A stretch of 64,000 bases of DNA from Guadua angustifolia (lineage: Eukaryota; Streptophyta; Magnoliopsida; Poales; Poaceae): assembly GCA_036346375.1 (NCBI GenBank), contig CM070501.1, positions 32,756,539 to 32,820,538 of the forward strand, given 5' to 3'. Of the stretch, positions 33,946 to 45,368 are shown in pieces; the first letter of the stretch is position 1, and every line of letters begins with the position of its first letter. A program made the translations under genes and the position numbers. The notes beneath the pieces were generated by a model. That model saw only the letters and a list, made by a program, of their open reading frames with translations. It was not told where the DNA came from and ran no database searches.

Positions 33946-35689
33946 CAGTGATGACACAGAGCGCAGACCTGATGTATAAAAGGACAAACACGACACCCGT
34001 AGAACCACAGGAGGCCTCCGAGACTCCTTCCGCCAAGAGGGCAAAGGCGACAGAGGCCACAACGCCCTTAAGGTACTGAAAAGCCCATCGCCCGATCTCG
34101 AGACTCCTTGCCCGAGAAGAAAAGTCGGCACAGCCACGTGCACCTCAGATGATTATAAGGCCTACGAGCATGGAAAGCCCCCGATTGCATCGCATTTAAC
34201 CAATGATCTAGGCGGTGGACTCGCATCCTCCATGGATGGTACCGGATAAGGTGAAGGGGAAGAGCGCCGAGTTGACTTCAACGTGAAGTATAAAATGGTA
34301 CATTTTCACCGTGACGAGAATAGAACATTCCCGTCATTTTTAGGATCTATTCGTGTGTACCAAATGAAAGCCGTCGATATTTCTACTTTACGATCATGGA
34401 CGCCGTGAGTATCACACCATATAGCTTGCGCCATGACTTTTATAGGATTTTGCATTATGTTTTCTCACATTCAACACGAATTGCGGGATAATGAGACAAC
34501 GAGCCGTGACGCATCTACACGGTTGGGTTTGTCGGCCCGAGTTTGTGTCTGCGACCATGGCTAGGCTTCAACCGTGTTCGTTGCTAGCTACATCAAGGGG
34601 TATTGCATCTTTGAGTCGAATAAGGACTTCATTGTATTGCCGTATCACGAGGAGTAAGTAGTACTTTTCGATTCAATTACTTGTACGCACTTAAAACCGT
34701 ATGTGAACTTATTTCCTTGCACTACATTTTATTTAATAAGCAACCATTGGGTTCTACTCGTCCTCGTTCCGAAAGTGAAAACACGGTCTACACATTTAAC
34801 TCGATCGAGAAGAGACCGATATCATACGATCAAGCCTCCTTTGCGATAAGCACATTATTGTAACCTAACACATCTCGAGGAATTTAACTACGCTTATTTT
34901 TTTGACTCAATGGTGCTCTCCAATGTATGTAGGGGTTTCTCGGACTAGGTTGATGAAGGAGGGCCGCACGACGACAAAAAGGGCAAGACAACTGCGAGAT
35001 AAGCGATTTAAGGTACAAGTGCCTAACATATATATGATTAATTTTTTGACATCTAATCTTCGTGGGCTGAATTTCTTTTCTCTCTTCACAAGGCCATCAA
35101 CAGTAGGCGGTGACCATTGCGGCTTCTATGTCATGCAAGACATGCTCATCGTGGTCGGCAACTCACAACTTTTCCCTAAGGTATATGTCGTGCATAATAA
35201 TATACTTAGCCTTTTACATAGAAATTTTGAAACTGAAATTAATACAGTCATTTCATTTTGCGTAAGATCAATATCCCCGTAAGAGTTTAGACGACAAAGC
35301 ACTCAACAATTTATGAGACCACTTATGCGATGGTATTGGTTAGAAGTTATATCGAGGATGGCAGTTTAGAGATCCTGAAGCATCCTACTAGTCCATATGT
35401 AAACAATATTAATAATATATGTCAATGTGATATGTATCGAGGAAGTCCATGTCTTGATTGTCAAGCATGTTTGTGTTGTATATTGTGAACGACTATGATA
35501 TATATGTGTTGTAATTAAAGCGTTTACGTTACGTGAATGTGATATATGCATCATGTGTTACAGATTGCGAATGTGATATATGCATCATGTGTTCGTAGAC
35601 GAATGTGATGATATATATTGTGCATCTTGTTTTAATCTGTGCTTTTTTGGAGAATTTGCAAAATGGCACACCCCAATGGGTCATCGGAA

Positions 35690-36003
35690 TCGGTTATTTA
35701 AGGAAGTGATTCGATGACCCCTCATCGAATCGGTTCTTTAAGAAAAGTGATTACGATGACCCCTCATCGAAATCGGTTCTTTAAGGAAGTGATTACGATG
35801 ACCCTCATCGAATCACTTCCTTAAAGAACCGATTACGATGAGGGGGTCATCACAATCACTTCCCTTAAAGAACCGATTCTGATGACGTTTTATCACGATC
35901 GGGTCAAAACCGATTTTGATAGCTCCACCTCATCACTATCTAAAGACATCGTATCGCCACTAGAACCGATTCTAATGCTAAAAAAGAACCGATTCTGATG
36001 TGC
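35690..36003. repeat. Right subterminal repeat zone of the CACTA element
   Basis: GATGACCCCTCATCGAATCG and ATCGGTTCTTTAAG alternate with the inverse CTTAAAGAACCGAT and AATCACTTCC. Several copies pair with each other to form small hairpins. The last motif, AAAGAACCGATTCTGATG, leads directly into the terminal inverted repeat. Confidence 0.85.
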
Positions 36004-36021
36004 CGTTCTGTAGTAGTGATT

Positions 36022-37680
36022 ACAAATTTATATTATTTTTTGAATTTTATTTATTTATTGTTGGAATTCGAATACAATCCAATTGGTAGCTTTTCTTTAG
36101 TGTTTATTCTGAACTACAAGTATTTAGGAAAATAACTTTGGAATTTGCATCGAAGTCAAATTGTAATTTTATTTTATTTTATCTAGAATTTCACTTTTTT
36201 GTTGGATTTTGCATGCAAATCTAATAGCTAATTTTTCACTTAAATTTTATTCCGAATTACATTTATTTAGGGATTTCACTCGGGACTTCATATGGGAATT
36301 AAATTGCTAATTTTATTTCTTTTATTTCGAGTTTTAGATTTTTTTTCTGGATTGTACTTGATGTGGATTATTTCCTTTATTCTAGGACGTTATAATCTAA
36401 ACCCACCAGGATTAGTGGTGTGGATTTTTCTTTTGATTTTCTCCAATTAACATTGGAATTTTGTAGCCCTTGAGAGCGAAGATTAACATAGGAATTTTTA
36501 ATTCTTAAGAACGAACGTGGTGGCTTCTTCTGTGTTTGCTTTATTAAGATAATAATAGATAGATTTCTAGGAATTTTGTTTTTCAGATTGGATGATTACT
36601 GTAGGATTTTCTAGACCTCCCCTCTCCCATTGAAATTAGTGATGAAGATCTTTTATTTTCTCTCTATTAATAAGAAAATTGATAGGAATTTTTCCTTTTC
36701 TGTTTAAAGGGTTATTGTGGAACTTTTTTTTTACATATAAAGCGAGGAAGATACTTTAAATACCATCGGCTGTATATAGAGCTACAGTAATAAGCTGTCC
36801 GTGTGCAGGAAGCCTCTTTATACTGAACTTTTCTGTCCGGCTGATCCGAGTCGTGTACTCGTGTCCTTGTCATTTATGGACAATTTCCAAGGCGTTTCTT
36901 TCCCTGGCTAAGAATTTTCTTGTTGTTCACTTTGAAAAGGATTTTTTTTCCTGTCGAAGTTATATCCCACTAGTCTGAGTCTCCCTCCTCTAAAAACTTC
37001 TAGAAAAGATCCACTAGTCCATGACACAGCCAACATTGTTACACAATAGCGTGTTATGCAGGTAAGCACACAAGCCATCTGAAACACATAAACCCAGATA
37101 TTTAAGCAACATCAATGCAGCCACAACCTGATAACAGAAAGGCCAAATTAAAGCCAAAGAAAAAGAAAATGGTTCTAGGGTGACATGGCAAACTGCACCG
37201 ATGGGCAGCCAGCTCACGTATCATCTGCAACAAGAACAATGTTTCCGTGGACAAGGCTAGTAGCAGTACTACATCTTTATCTAGCCATCCTATGGCTGGC
37301 TGACGCACACCAACACTCGCCACTTCTCGTCATGTCTCAAAGTCTCATCCCACGGGGTGACGTCCATCCATCCAAGTAGTTCTGCAAAACAAGGGAAGGG
37401 ACAAGGGAGAGCGCAACATTTTTTTATAAAAAAATCGATATCTTCCGGGTTTAAGTTTTTAGTATCTGTTGATCCTATATTAATATAAATTTAGATATCT
37501 TACAAAAAATTAAAAAATCTTATTTTTATATTGTTCCAAGCACCGAAAATGAACCTAACAACACCGCAGCAACAAAGTAGCAAAACCATCAGCCTGCTTT
37601 GCCCACGCGGACATGGTATGGTAGCAGCAGCACCCCATGCCGTATGATGCACAATTCCACCGCTACCCACACACCGCTCC
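36022..37680. other. AT-rich upstream region of the RAV gene
   Basis: The first 450 bp have repeated AT-rich units with TTTGGAATTTGCAT and AAGTCAAATT that resemble the sequence just left of the CACTA insertion. The CACTA element therefore landed inside an older AT-rich repeat. 37000-37420 has open frames on both strands with no recognised domain. The proximal promoter of the RAV gene must lie in the last part, but no other site than the TATA box is clear enough to name. Confidence 0.4.
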
Positions 37681-37688
37681 TATATATC
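37681..37688 (+). promoter_or_regulatory. TATA box of the RAV gene
   Basis: TATATATC lies 133 bp before the start codon, in pyrimidine- and C-rich sequence (CCGCTCC before, CCACCAGACCGCC after) typical of a plant core promoter. Transcription would start about 30 bp downstream, giving a 5' UTR of about 100 bp that includes a CT-rich stretch and the ATAC microsatellite. No better candidate occurs between 37400 and 37814. Confidence 0.6.
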
Positions 37689-37760
37689 CACCAGACCGCC
37701 TCCCCTTCCTGCCTCCCCCACCGATCTCCTTCCTACACTCGCCATCGAAACAGAAGCAGC

Positions 37761-37778
37761 ATACATACATACATACAT
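37761..37778 (+). repeat. (ATAC)n microsatellite in the RAV 5' UTR
   Basis: Four and a half ATAC units lie 35 bp upstream of the start codon, inside the predicted leader. Length variation here would alter only the untranslated leader. Confidence 0.8.
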
Positions 37779-37813
37779 AGTTGCTGAGCTAGCAGTGTAC
37801 TCTGCGAGCTGAG

Positions 37814-38962
37814 ATGGACAGCACGAGCTGCCTCGTGGACGACACCAGCAGCGGGGGCGCGGCCGCGGACAAGCTCAAGGCGCTGGCGGCCGCCGCCGCC
37901 TCGGCGCCGCTGGAGCGCATGGGCAGTGGCGCCAGCGCGGTGGTGGACGCGGCCGAGCCGGGGGCCGAAGCGGACTCCGGCGCGGGGCGCGTGGGCACGG
38001 GAGCGGGCGGGAAGCTGCCGTCGTCCAAGTACAAGGGGGTGGTTCCGCAGCCCAACGGGCGGTGGGGCGCGCAGATCTACGAGAGGCACCAGCGCGTGTG
38101 GCTCGGCACGTTCGCGGGGGAGGCCGACGCCGCGCGCGCCTACGACGTCGCCGCGCAGCGTTTCCGCGGCCGCGACGCCGTCACCAACTTCCGCCCGCTC
38201 GCGGAGGCCGACCCCGACGCCGCCGCCGAGCTCGGCTTCCTCGCCTCTCGCTCCAAAGCCGAGGTCGTCGACATGCTCCGCAAGCACACCTACTTCGACG
38301 AGCTCGCCCAGAGCAGGCGCGCCTTCGCCGCCTCCGCCCCCTCGTCCATCCCCACCACCTCGCTCCCCAACGTGTACGGCCGCTCCTCGCCGCTCTCCCC
38401 GGTCGCCGCGGCGCGCGAGCACCTCTTCGACAAGACGGTCACCCCCAGCGACGTGGGCAAGCTCAACAGGCTGGTGATACCGAAGCAGCACGCCGAGAAG
38501 CACTTCCCGCTCCAGCTCCCAGCCGTCGCCGGCGAGAGCAAGGGCGTGCTACTCAACTTCGAGGACGCCGCGGGCAAGGTGTGGCGTTTCCGGTACTCGT
38601 ACTGGAACAGCAGCCAGAGCTACGTCCTCACCAAGGGCTGGAGCCGCTTCGTCAAGGAGAAGGGCCTCCACGCCGGCGACGTCGTCGGGTTCTACCGCTT
38701 CTCCGCTGGCGCCACCGGCGACGACATCAAGCTCTTCATCGACTGCAAGCTGCGGCCGAACAGCACCGCGTTGACAGGCCCCGCGGATCAGTCAGCGCCA
38801 GTGACGAAGGCCGTGAGACTCTTCGGCGTCGACCTGCTCACGGCGCCGGCGTCCTCAGCGGCGCCGGAGGAGGAGGTGGCCAGGTACAAGAGAGCCAGGG
38901 ACATGGCGACGCCTCCGCAAGCGGCGTTCAAGAAGCAATGCATAGAGCTGACGCTACGCTAG
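37814..38962 (+). CDS. RAV-type transcription factor with AP2 and B3 domains, 382 aa
   Basis: A nuclear DNA-binding protein. RAV factors recognise a bipartite site, CAACA through AP2 and CACCTG through B3, and mostly repress targets in flowering, growth and hormone pathways. The AP2 domain spans about residues 73-128 (YKGVVPQPNGRWGAQIYE, then WLGTFAGE and AYDVAAQRFRGRDAVTNF). The B3 domain spans about 204-314 (LFDKTVTPSDVGKLNRLVIP, then WRFRYSYWNSSQSYVLTKGW). RLFGVDL at 335-341 is the family's repression motif, and KRAR at 359-362 could serve nuclear import. The gene is a single exon, as usual for RAVs, and its length is normal. The start is the first in-frame ATG after the TATA box. The N-terminus (GSGASAVVDAAEPGAEADSG) is nearest, from memory, to rice Os01g0693400. 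GC content is far above that of the flanks, with no stop or frameshift. It is the only intact gene here, and nearby repeats show no link to its function. Confidence 0.97.
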   Translation: MDSTSCLVDDTSSGGAAADKLKALAAAAASAPLERMGSGASAVVDAAEPGAEADSGAGRVGTGAGGKLPSSKYKGVVPQPNGRWGAQIYERHQRVWLGTFAGEADAARAYDVAAQRFRGRDAVTNFRPLAEADPDAAAELGFLASRSKAEVVDMLRKHTYFDELAQSRRAFAASAPSSIPTTSLPNVYGRSSPLSPVAAAREHLFDKTVTPSDVGKLNRLVIPKQHAEKHFPLQLPAVAGESKGVLLNFEDAAGKVWRFRYSYWNSSQSYVLTKGWSRFVKEKGLHAGDVVGFYRFSAGATGDDIKLFIDCKLRPNSTALTGPADQSAPVTKAVRLFGVDLLTAPASSAAPEEEVARYKRARDMATPPQAAFKKQCIELTLR

Positions 38963-39661
38963 TGTAGAGCAGTACTATTATCTCGAATCCTCGATCTCTC
39001 TAGCTAGCTAGTGTTTTTTGCCCGCATAATTCAGGCGATAGCTAGCTTCTTAGTCCCAGTCCCTTCTTGATATCTTACTTTGTTTGTTTATTTGCAATGT
39101 TCTTGCATGCTTTGTTGTAAATCGCTTCCTCCAAGTGTATACTAATCAAGTAAGCCCTAGAAGAAGGCTAGATCAACTGACTCAACAGAAAAGTTGAAGA
39201 AACAACGTTTGGAACTGCCTAGTTCGTTTGCCAGTTTCCTGTCAATCAAAGATATGCCAATTAGTCTCTACATATTTAGCAACTTGACTTAGCTTCTCTG
39301 ATGCCTTTATACAGTCTGAGATGTGATGTGTGTTGTGTAGCCACATCCCAGGTGCATGCATGTGCCCTAAGTTTGGAAAAAAAAGTTCTGGGGAGCTTAG
39401 CTATATGATGGCAGAGGGGGCGCCCATGGCCGCATGCATGGGCACTACTGACATATGCCGCTGTAGATGATATGCTAAACATATCAGCAACAGGGGATAG
39501 GAACAGTGCCTTTTACAGGGATATGCTCGCCAATGGAAAAGATAAAATAGATCTGAGGAACAAAACAATGAACTATTCCTATAGCTATAGCAGGGTGTTG
39601 TTTCTGGCTGCGACAAGTAGCGACACAACACAAATTGCTAGGTGGGTGGTTGCTATATACG
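38963..39661. other. 3' flank of the RAV gene
   Basis: Contains the presumed 3' UTR: CTAGCTAGCTAG repeats, then T-rich sequence with TGTTTGTTTATTTGCAATG near 39080, a plausible polyadenylation region, although no canonical AATAAA is evident. The remainder to 39661 shows only overlapping short frames. Confidence 0.4.
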
Positions 39662-39884
39662 TACTCTATTTTCAATGATCTTTAAAACATAATTTTAATT
39701 ATTAATCTCTATTATAATATTTTATAAAAATTTAACAAAATTATAATATTAAGATGGTACTTTTTGAGATATATATATACATATAATTTTTATATATCTA
39801 ATTTAAATATTTAAAAGATTGATAATTAAAATTTTAAAAATTTTATTGGACATGTCTAAACGACAACTACTTGTGATGACTACT
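39662..39884 (-). mobile_element. Stowaway-like MITE, reverse orientation
   Basis: Read on the minus strand it has the family order: CAAGTAGTTGTCGTTTAGAC, then TTTAAATATTTAAATTAGAT, AATATTATAATTTTGTTAAA and ATAAAATATTATAATAGAGA. The TIRs are strongly mutated. It lies 0.7 kb downstream of the RAV stop codon. Confidence 0.6.
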
Positions 39885-42326
39885 CTAATCAGCAGTACAT
39901 TTAGCTTGTTTGTTTCGTGCCTTTGTTTTTTATAATCATCTGCATGCGAGGCGTGATCTTTTGACATGTGCAACTCATCGCCGTCAGCTACGAGTACATG
40001 CTAGCTGACGAGTACATGCTTGATAGCTTGCAGGTCTCCAGCTCAGGCTGAGGTAGGATTGCGGCCCAGGCTGAAAAGATTTGATCGGTACTGCGCCCGA
40101 GGTCGTCGACGTCCGCGCAGGCGCAGCTCGTAGAAAACGCATCATCATCATGCTTCGTTCATGAGGCTACAGAAACAAACGGAGTGTACGTACGTTGGTT
40201 TTGCGGTTTCGACCGGCCAAGGAAGAGAGGCAAACGGTAGGTAGCCAGTGGAATCTTCGATCCAAGTGGCGCTGGTTTCTGGAAGAATAATTGGTAGGAC
40301 TAGGAGGCAATGAGAGGCCTTCTCTTCTCTGCTGCCTTTTCCCCCTTTCTGGAATAATCTCAGCTGGTTTAATTGGTTGAAATCATCGCTTATTAAGTAT
40401 ATATGTTTTTTTTTTCAAATCTAGCTTCTACATATGTATTTGCAAATTTAGCTCTCTTCTCCATATAAAAAGTGTGGCAGACAACATCTATCCCTTGCCA
40501 TACTTAAAAAGCGCGAAAAGTCACCAAAGCCTCGGGAGCTCAGTCAGCCGTGAGAACAATGCATAGGCCACCATGGCATAATTTCTCGAGCACGGCAGCA
40601 CTTCATCCCACGCTTCAGTGCCCGCTCACAAGCAAACGGAGTATAATATAAACTGAGATGGCAAATACAATAACAAAGCTGCTTACTCCATTTTTTTATC
40701 CATGTCATCTAGAGTAAACACTAAAACCAGCTTGTACAATTACTATCTGTAAAAACTGGCTCTAAATATTGTGTATTAACTATCTCTTCTCTCTTGTACA
40801 TAACTAATCTACATATGCACCTGTGTAATGCTTACTACTAAACTAGAGTCAACTCTCTTCTTTCTCCCTTTTTCTCACCCTTCTACATAGGACAAAACTG
40901 ACGTAGACATGCTAAAAGTAAAATGAGATGGCCTCCTTGTATATGTCCTTGACAACGACCAATATATTGAGGTGATCCACCGATTTATGGGTCAGGGCTT
41001 AGTCAGCAACAGGCAGACTCCATTGGGCGCCACGTACGGACAGAGACGCAGCCATCCACGGCTCTTGAGGAGATCAGGGGGCTCCTGCTGCTAGCTTTGC
41101 CTGCTTCAACAACAATTAGTCTGCATGCGGCAACATGGGGACAAGCAAGTTGCCTAAAGGCGCTCCCCGGTCGCTTGGCTATACCTAATACTGTTGGCGC
41201 TTGTAGGTAAGAGAAGGGCAAGGAACCTAGGAAAGTGAGTCTAGAATGGACGAGTGAAGGAGCAACCGACACCCACACAGATTGTAGCAAAATGGTAAGT
41301 AATTAAGCTCCTTATTTATGTAGTTTGGTTTGGCATGATCATGACATTTGGCGCCTAAATTTCACGCTCTAGTTAAATTGATCTAGAACAGGAGAGACAT
41401 CTGGCAGATCATGTGAAAAATGACACGATGAAGTAATAAAAAAAGTGTGGGGCCTTTTCTTGCGGTAGATATATACCAACCACAGCAAATAGTTGGAGCA
41501 TTTTTCACATGTGTATCACGGTCCAGCCATCAGTTTGGTCTGGTTATTTGCAAGAACCATGTGAGGCAAGCCACATCCTAACGCGTGCTGCGGATTTTTG
41601 TTCGAAAATAACGCAACCATTTGATTAACTTGCTGTATTTGGTTCTAGTTCTTTTACTCATGCTCGACGATCATCGGAGCAGCAGGCCAGGGCTCCGCTA
41701 GGCAGTGTGATGTAGTCCAACTGAGGCAGCTTTTGTTGCATTCCGTGCCCTGAAACATGCACCAAAGCTGTCTTTACCTGTCAAAACGCAGCAGTTTAGA
41801 ACCTTTGCCTCATGCACCGAGGTCAAGTCCCCACCATTCCTTCCTGGGAAGTTTCTCACTGGGGACAAGCATGCACGAGAACGATAGGAAGGAGACGTAG
41901 ATGGCTAATGGCCACAACAACATGCACAGCACAAGCAACAGAGAGAGAACGGATTGAGAGAGAGAGAGAGAGAGCAGAGACAGAGACACAGCAACGAAAA
42001 ATCCTGAGAGGCAGCCCGACTTTGGAGACCACTGACTTGGGCCACATTGCTGCTACTCGCTACGTTGCGAGTGCAAACGATTTCGTTGCGTCTTTCCGCT
42101 GGCCTCCCCCGCAAGCTGCAAAGCTGCAGCTAAGTTTTTCTTTTGCAGCTACTGTCTGTCTGGTCGTCGCCGACGCCGTGGCAGCAGGTTGATTGCCGTG
42201 TTGTTTCTTCCCTTCTACCGATTCATTTCCTCGCGATGCCCGGTAAGCGAATGAGGTAGTGCAAGAAACATGCACACGTGATCTTCTTGAGGACTTAATT
42301 AGTCAGATGCGGGAGCACCAAATAAG
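39885..42326. other. Intergenic, no supported gene
   Basis: Mixed sequence. 40690-40910 looks like a decayed MITE (GAGATGGC occurs near each edge, AT-rich inside) but the ends could not be paired. Open frames at 41812-42275 are crossed by a GA microsatellite and match nothing I know. Confidence 0.4.
41956..41974 (+). repeat. (GA)n microsatellite
   Basis: Nine to ten GA units, preceded by further GA-rich sequence at 41940-41950. Confidence 0.9.
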
Positions 42327-42540
42327 GTTTTCAAAATACAAATTTGATCATTTCTATTATAATATATTTATAAAATCCAATATAATTATGATGTTATGAA
42401 AGTATTTTTCGAAACAAATCTACGCGTATGTTTTTCATATATCCAATATAAATATTTAACGATGTATTGACAGTCAACATTTCTAAAATTTCATTGTATC
42501 TGTATTAAAACGACAACTGTCCCGTGAGAGCAGAGAGTAG
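42327..42540 (-). mobile_element. Stowaway-like MITE, reverse orientation, one end lost
   Basis: On the minus strand it starts CTACTCTCTGCTCTCACGGG, passes GACAGTTGTCGTTTTAATAC and ATATTGGATATATGAAAAAC, and carries the core TATATTGGATTTTATAAATA. The far end dissolves into flanking sequence without a matching TIR. Confidence 0.6.
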
Positions 42541-45261
42541 TAGTACTGACTACTGATATAGGTTGCAAATTTGCATTCTCTTCATGCGGAGGGGCTGCTG
42601 TTATATATGGCTAGTCAACCCTGCCTTCTATGAATGTTTATTAGTGTACTACCCTGACCGGCTGACCCTGGCTCGGATCTCGAGGTATGGTACGGTATGG
42701 TTAGTCGTCTTCCTTGGGTCTTCCAACGTGGGCGTTTTGCATGTGAGCCCTTGCGCTTTTGGAGATCCACAAATGGCTGCGTGGTGGTCATCGCAGTAGT
42801 CCAGCCTTCGTTTCCTGCGAAAGAGACGGCGAGTGACAGCCGACCCCCTCCTCTCGTATATGACTTGCTGTGGAGACCAAAAAGAAAAATACGATCGGCC
42901 GTGAATATGACAATTCGTACGTATACATGTTTATTGCGTAGTTAACTACATCTGCAGGTGGTGGACTCTAGTCTGGAATCTAACTACACGTCTCCGGCAA
43001 GTGGTGTACTCGTTGTCTAGAACCTAGATTCTTTGTGATGTACAGCTTCGCATACAATGCTTCTGGCCGGGCAAGATTAATACTACTCGTCAAAGTCAAT
43101 AAGTTTACCATGCACTGTTTCTTGAAATATTAGTGACGATTTTATTTTCAGTACCCATGCAGCTCCACGGAAATTAGGGGCTGTTTTGTTTGAAGGTTGC
43201 CAGACTTGTCTGGTTGCTGAAATGCGGCACTGTTGACCAGATTTCGGTATGTGTTTGACTTGCTGCAAAATTTTTTGTAAAATTATATCTTGCTAGCACC
43301 ATTAATTTGTAGTTTATTTTCTTTCTAAATTTCAGCTAAATGACTAGTACTAACTAAATTTTGGCCTTATGTATAGAGAACCCCTTGGCCTTACGTATTA
43401 GCTAGAGTAGCTGCTTTAGTGAGTGGCGCTCCTTGTAAATTCAGGAGGCAACTGAAAACAAATGCGATTAGCTTAAAGTTTTAGGGCTAAACTACAAGAG
43501 TCGATGTTCTGAAAGAACTACAAGAGTGAAGACCACCTAGCTAGCCTGTCATCAAAGCAACATGTATAGTGAAATCGACAAATTGGCCAGTTCTTCTGCC
43601 TAGCTTGCCGAATCAAGAAGCAACGCAGAGAGATATTTAACTGCCAACTAAGCTCGCTCCTGATTAATTAATCCGCTGTGTGGCTCTTGGGGAATATGCA
43701 ACTTGTGACAAACAGCATGCCACATGTGCTCGAGCTCACTTTAATTGCAAAATATTGGGGATGGATAAGCACTACCTGGACATGGACATCTGAGATTAGC
43801 ACAACATATTGCAATGCCATTGGCAGCTTTGGACATTGGTCAAACTTCACAGGCTGATGCATGCTGCCTAATAAATCAGCAGCTTGCAGCGCATCAAAAA
43901 CAAGGCTTGGTCAAGTGGTTAGGCTCCATCACTGGGTTTTGTTTAATCGGCATGGCTGCACTCTTCACTTCAGTACCGTTTGAAAGCTACCTCCCCACGA
44001 GCGCAGTGAGAGAAAAATAAATCAAACTTGGTTAGTAGTTCTGTAGTTTCATTGTTTATATTTTTTTCCTCGAGTTGTAACGCACTATATATACGGCTTG
44101 TGTATATTTTCTGTAGTGTGTGCATCTTGTACGTACATGCTACGGATTAATGGATACTGGTATATTACCAGCACGCACGTATAATAACTTTATTATATAG
44201 TAAACATATATGCCGTCTCGCTTTCTCACTTCATGCGCGATTAAGTTTCAGATACACATCGTGGAAAAATGTTGTAAGTAACGAAATGTGTGCGTCAAAA
44301 GCAGTCAGGACGGTAATACGACTATGGCACTACGGTGTAAGCATGCGGAAAGGCACGTAGATATATGCAGCATGCACATGCTTTTCTTCTGTTAGACAAA
44401 CTTTACTTTGGGTGCGTGAGCTGGCAGTTGACGCGCCCTTTAACATCTTCATGATCAACTGATCACTGTATCCTTATGGTCTAATCAACCAATGTGTACG
44501 ACGTCTTTGACCATGGATTAGCACACGTAGTGCAACGTAAGCAAGGTACAAACATGGTGAGGTTTTTCCGAAAGGGCTAGTACAAACAATGTGTCAAGTG
44601 TCAACCCTTAGAATTTTATCGTACAAAAGAGTGCTGTCAGCTAGCTAGTCGCATGTGCTGCTCATGAAAATGCGTTCGAAACGACGACGCTAAGGCTAGT
44701 CAGTTTAACGCCGACAAATCACGAATTAATTTTCTAGTCCTAATAATTGTCGGTTAAGTTCATACTGCATCTCGTGGTGATGATGACGATAGTAAAAGAT
44801 ATTTTTCCTATGGTATGATTATTACTTGGGACAAGGATACAAAATAGGTATATTCTCTTATATATTGTGTGTTTAATTTTTTAAATTTTTTAGGATACTG
44901 AGTTTAACTAGTTTACTAACTAGTTCAAACAAATTTGAACTAAAATTTAAACTAGAGTTTTCTTTTTTGATGATAGTTTGTTTGTAGGTATGTGCATTTG
45001 AAATCATGGAGTCTAGGCTCCATGGTGCCCCATTTCAGCGTCCTCTCTCTCTCTATAAGTTTGGCCCACAAGTTGATATTTGGTAAAGTAAACCAAACCC
45101 GTCAGTGCTACTACCATACAATGCACCATGCAAATCAAACAAATTCCGTGGGTACTTCTACGCATTGTTCGTTGATCTCGATGCTTAACCTTTTGCCCAT
45201 AAGAGAAGCTACTTCAGAGTCACACATAGACAGATGCATGTGTTCAATTTGCAACATATGC

Positions 45262-45278
45262 ATATATATATATATATA
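45262..45278 (+). repeat. (AT)n microsatellite
   Basis: Eight AT units bounded by GCAACATATGC and AAGACTTACG. Confidence 0.9.
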
Positions 45279-45304
45279 AGACTTACGAATTAATAATCTA
45301 ACTA

Positions 45305-45368
45305 GTGGCTTAATTTGAGGTCGTCATGTCATGATGGTGGCTTAATTTGAGGTCGTCATGTCATGATT
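45305..45368 (+). repeat. 32-bp perfect tandem duplication
   Basis: GTGGCTTAATTTGAGGTCG followed by TCATGTCATGATG occurs at 45305 and again at 45337, with no visible divergence except at the trailing edge. A recent replication-type duplication. Confidence 0.9.

Larger units (their letters stand above)
31936..35290 (+). pseudogene. Second CACTA gene: TNPA/Transposase_24-like region with C-terminal Ulp1-like (C48) protease, decayed
   Basis: An ATG at 31936 opens MSQLESIGSSSDRVDG, then RKARGPNKGATGERIQVL, resembling the start of plant CACTA accessory (TNPA-like) proteins. Weaker matches follow at 32160-32450 and 32720-32930, then an Ala-Pro repeat near 33870-33945. The C-terminal part has Ulp1-type protease signatures. 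FIVLPYHE at 34630-34650, joined across an 87-bp intron (34654-34740), gives LPYHEDNHWVLLVL, the catalytic His motif. HCGFYVMQDML at 35115-35145 carries the nucleophile Cys. The acidic residue is compromised: the usual V-x-D-S motif reads VYTFNS and lies one frame off. Ulp1-like proteases are common passengers of grass CACTA elements. Stops, frameshifts and a MITE at 33644 show the gene is dead. Confidence 0.75.
24250..36018 (+). mobile_element. Complete CACTA (En/Spm) transposon, 11.77 kb
   Basis: Both termini begin CACTACTACAGAACG (right end read on the minus strand), followed by A/G and then CACATCA, an inverted terminal repeat of over 20 bp with one mismatch. ATT flanks the element on both sides (24247-24249 and 36019-36021), the 3-bp TSD expected of CACTA elements. 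Subterminal zones at both ends carry many inverted copies of short motifs, which in this superfamily are binding sites for the TNPA-type protein. Inside are a TNP2-family transposase gene and a second gene with a Ulp1-like protease end, both decayed and on the plus strand. A Tourist-like MITE is inserted in the second gene. The element separates AT-rich repeats on its left from the RAV gene region on its right. Confidence 0.95.

Noticed and set aside
33773..34143. Gly-Ala and Gln-Glu repeat frames on the minus strand
   Set aside because: These are shadows of the CTCCTG hexamer repeat, whose plus-strand Ala-Pro reading fits the CACTA gene.
37733..38503. 256-codon open frame antisense to the RAV gene
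   Set aside because: It is a by-product of the very high GC content of the RAV coding sequence: several other frames there (for example 38062-38967) are open too. It has no known domain, while the plus frame has complete AP2 and B3 domains.
41812..42192. 126-codon frame
   Set aside because: It crosses the GA microsatellite (poly Arg-Glu) and the opposite strand is also open over the same stretch. No domain.
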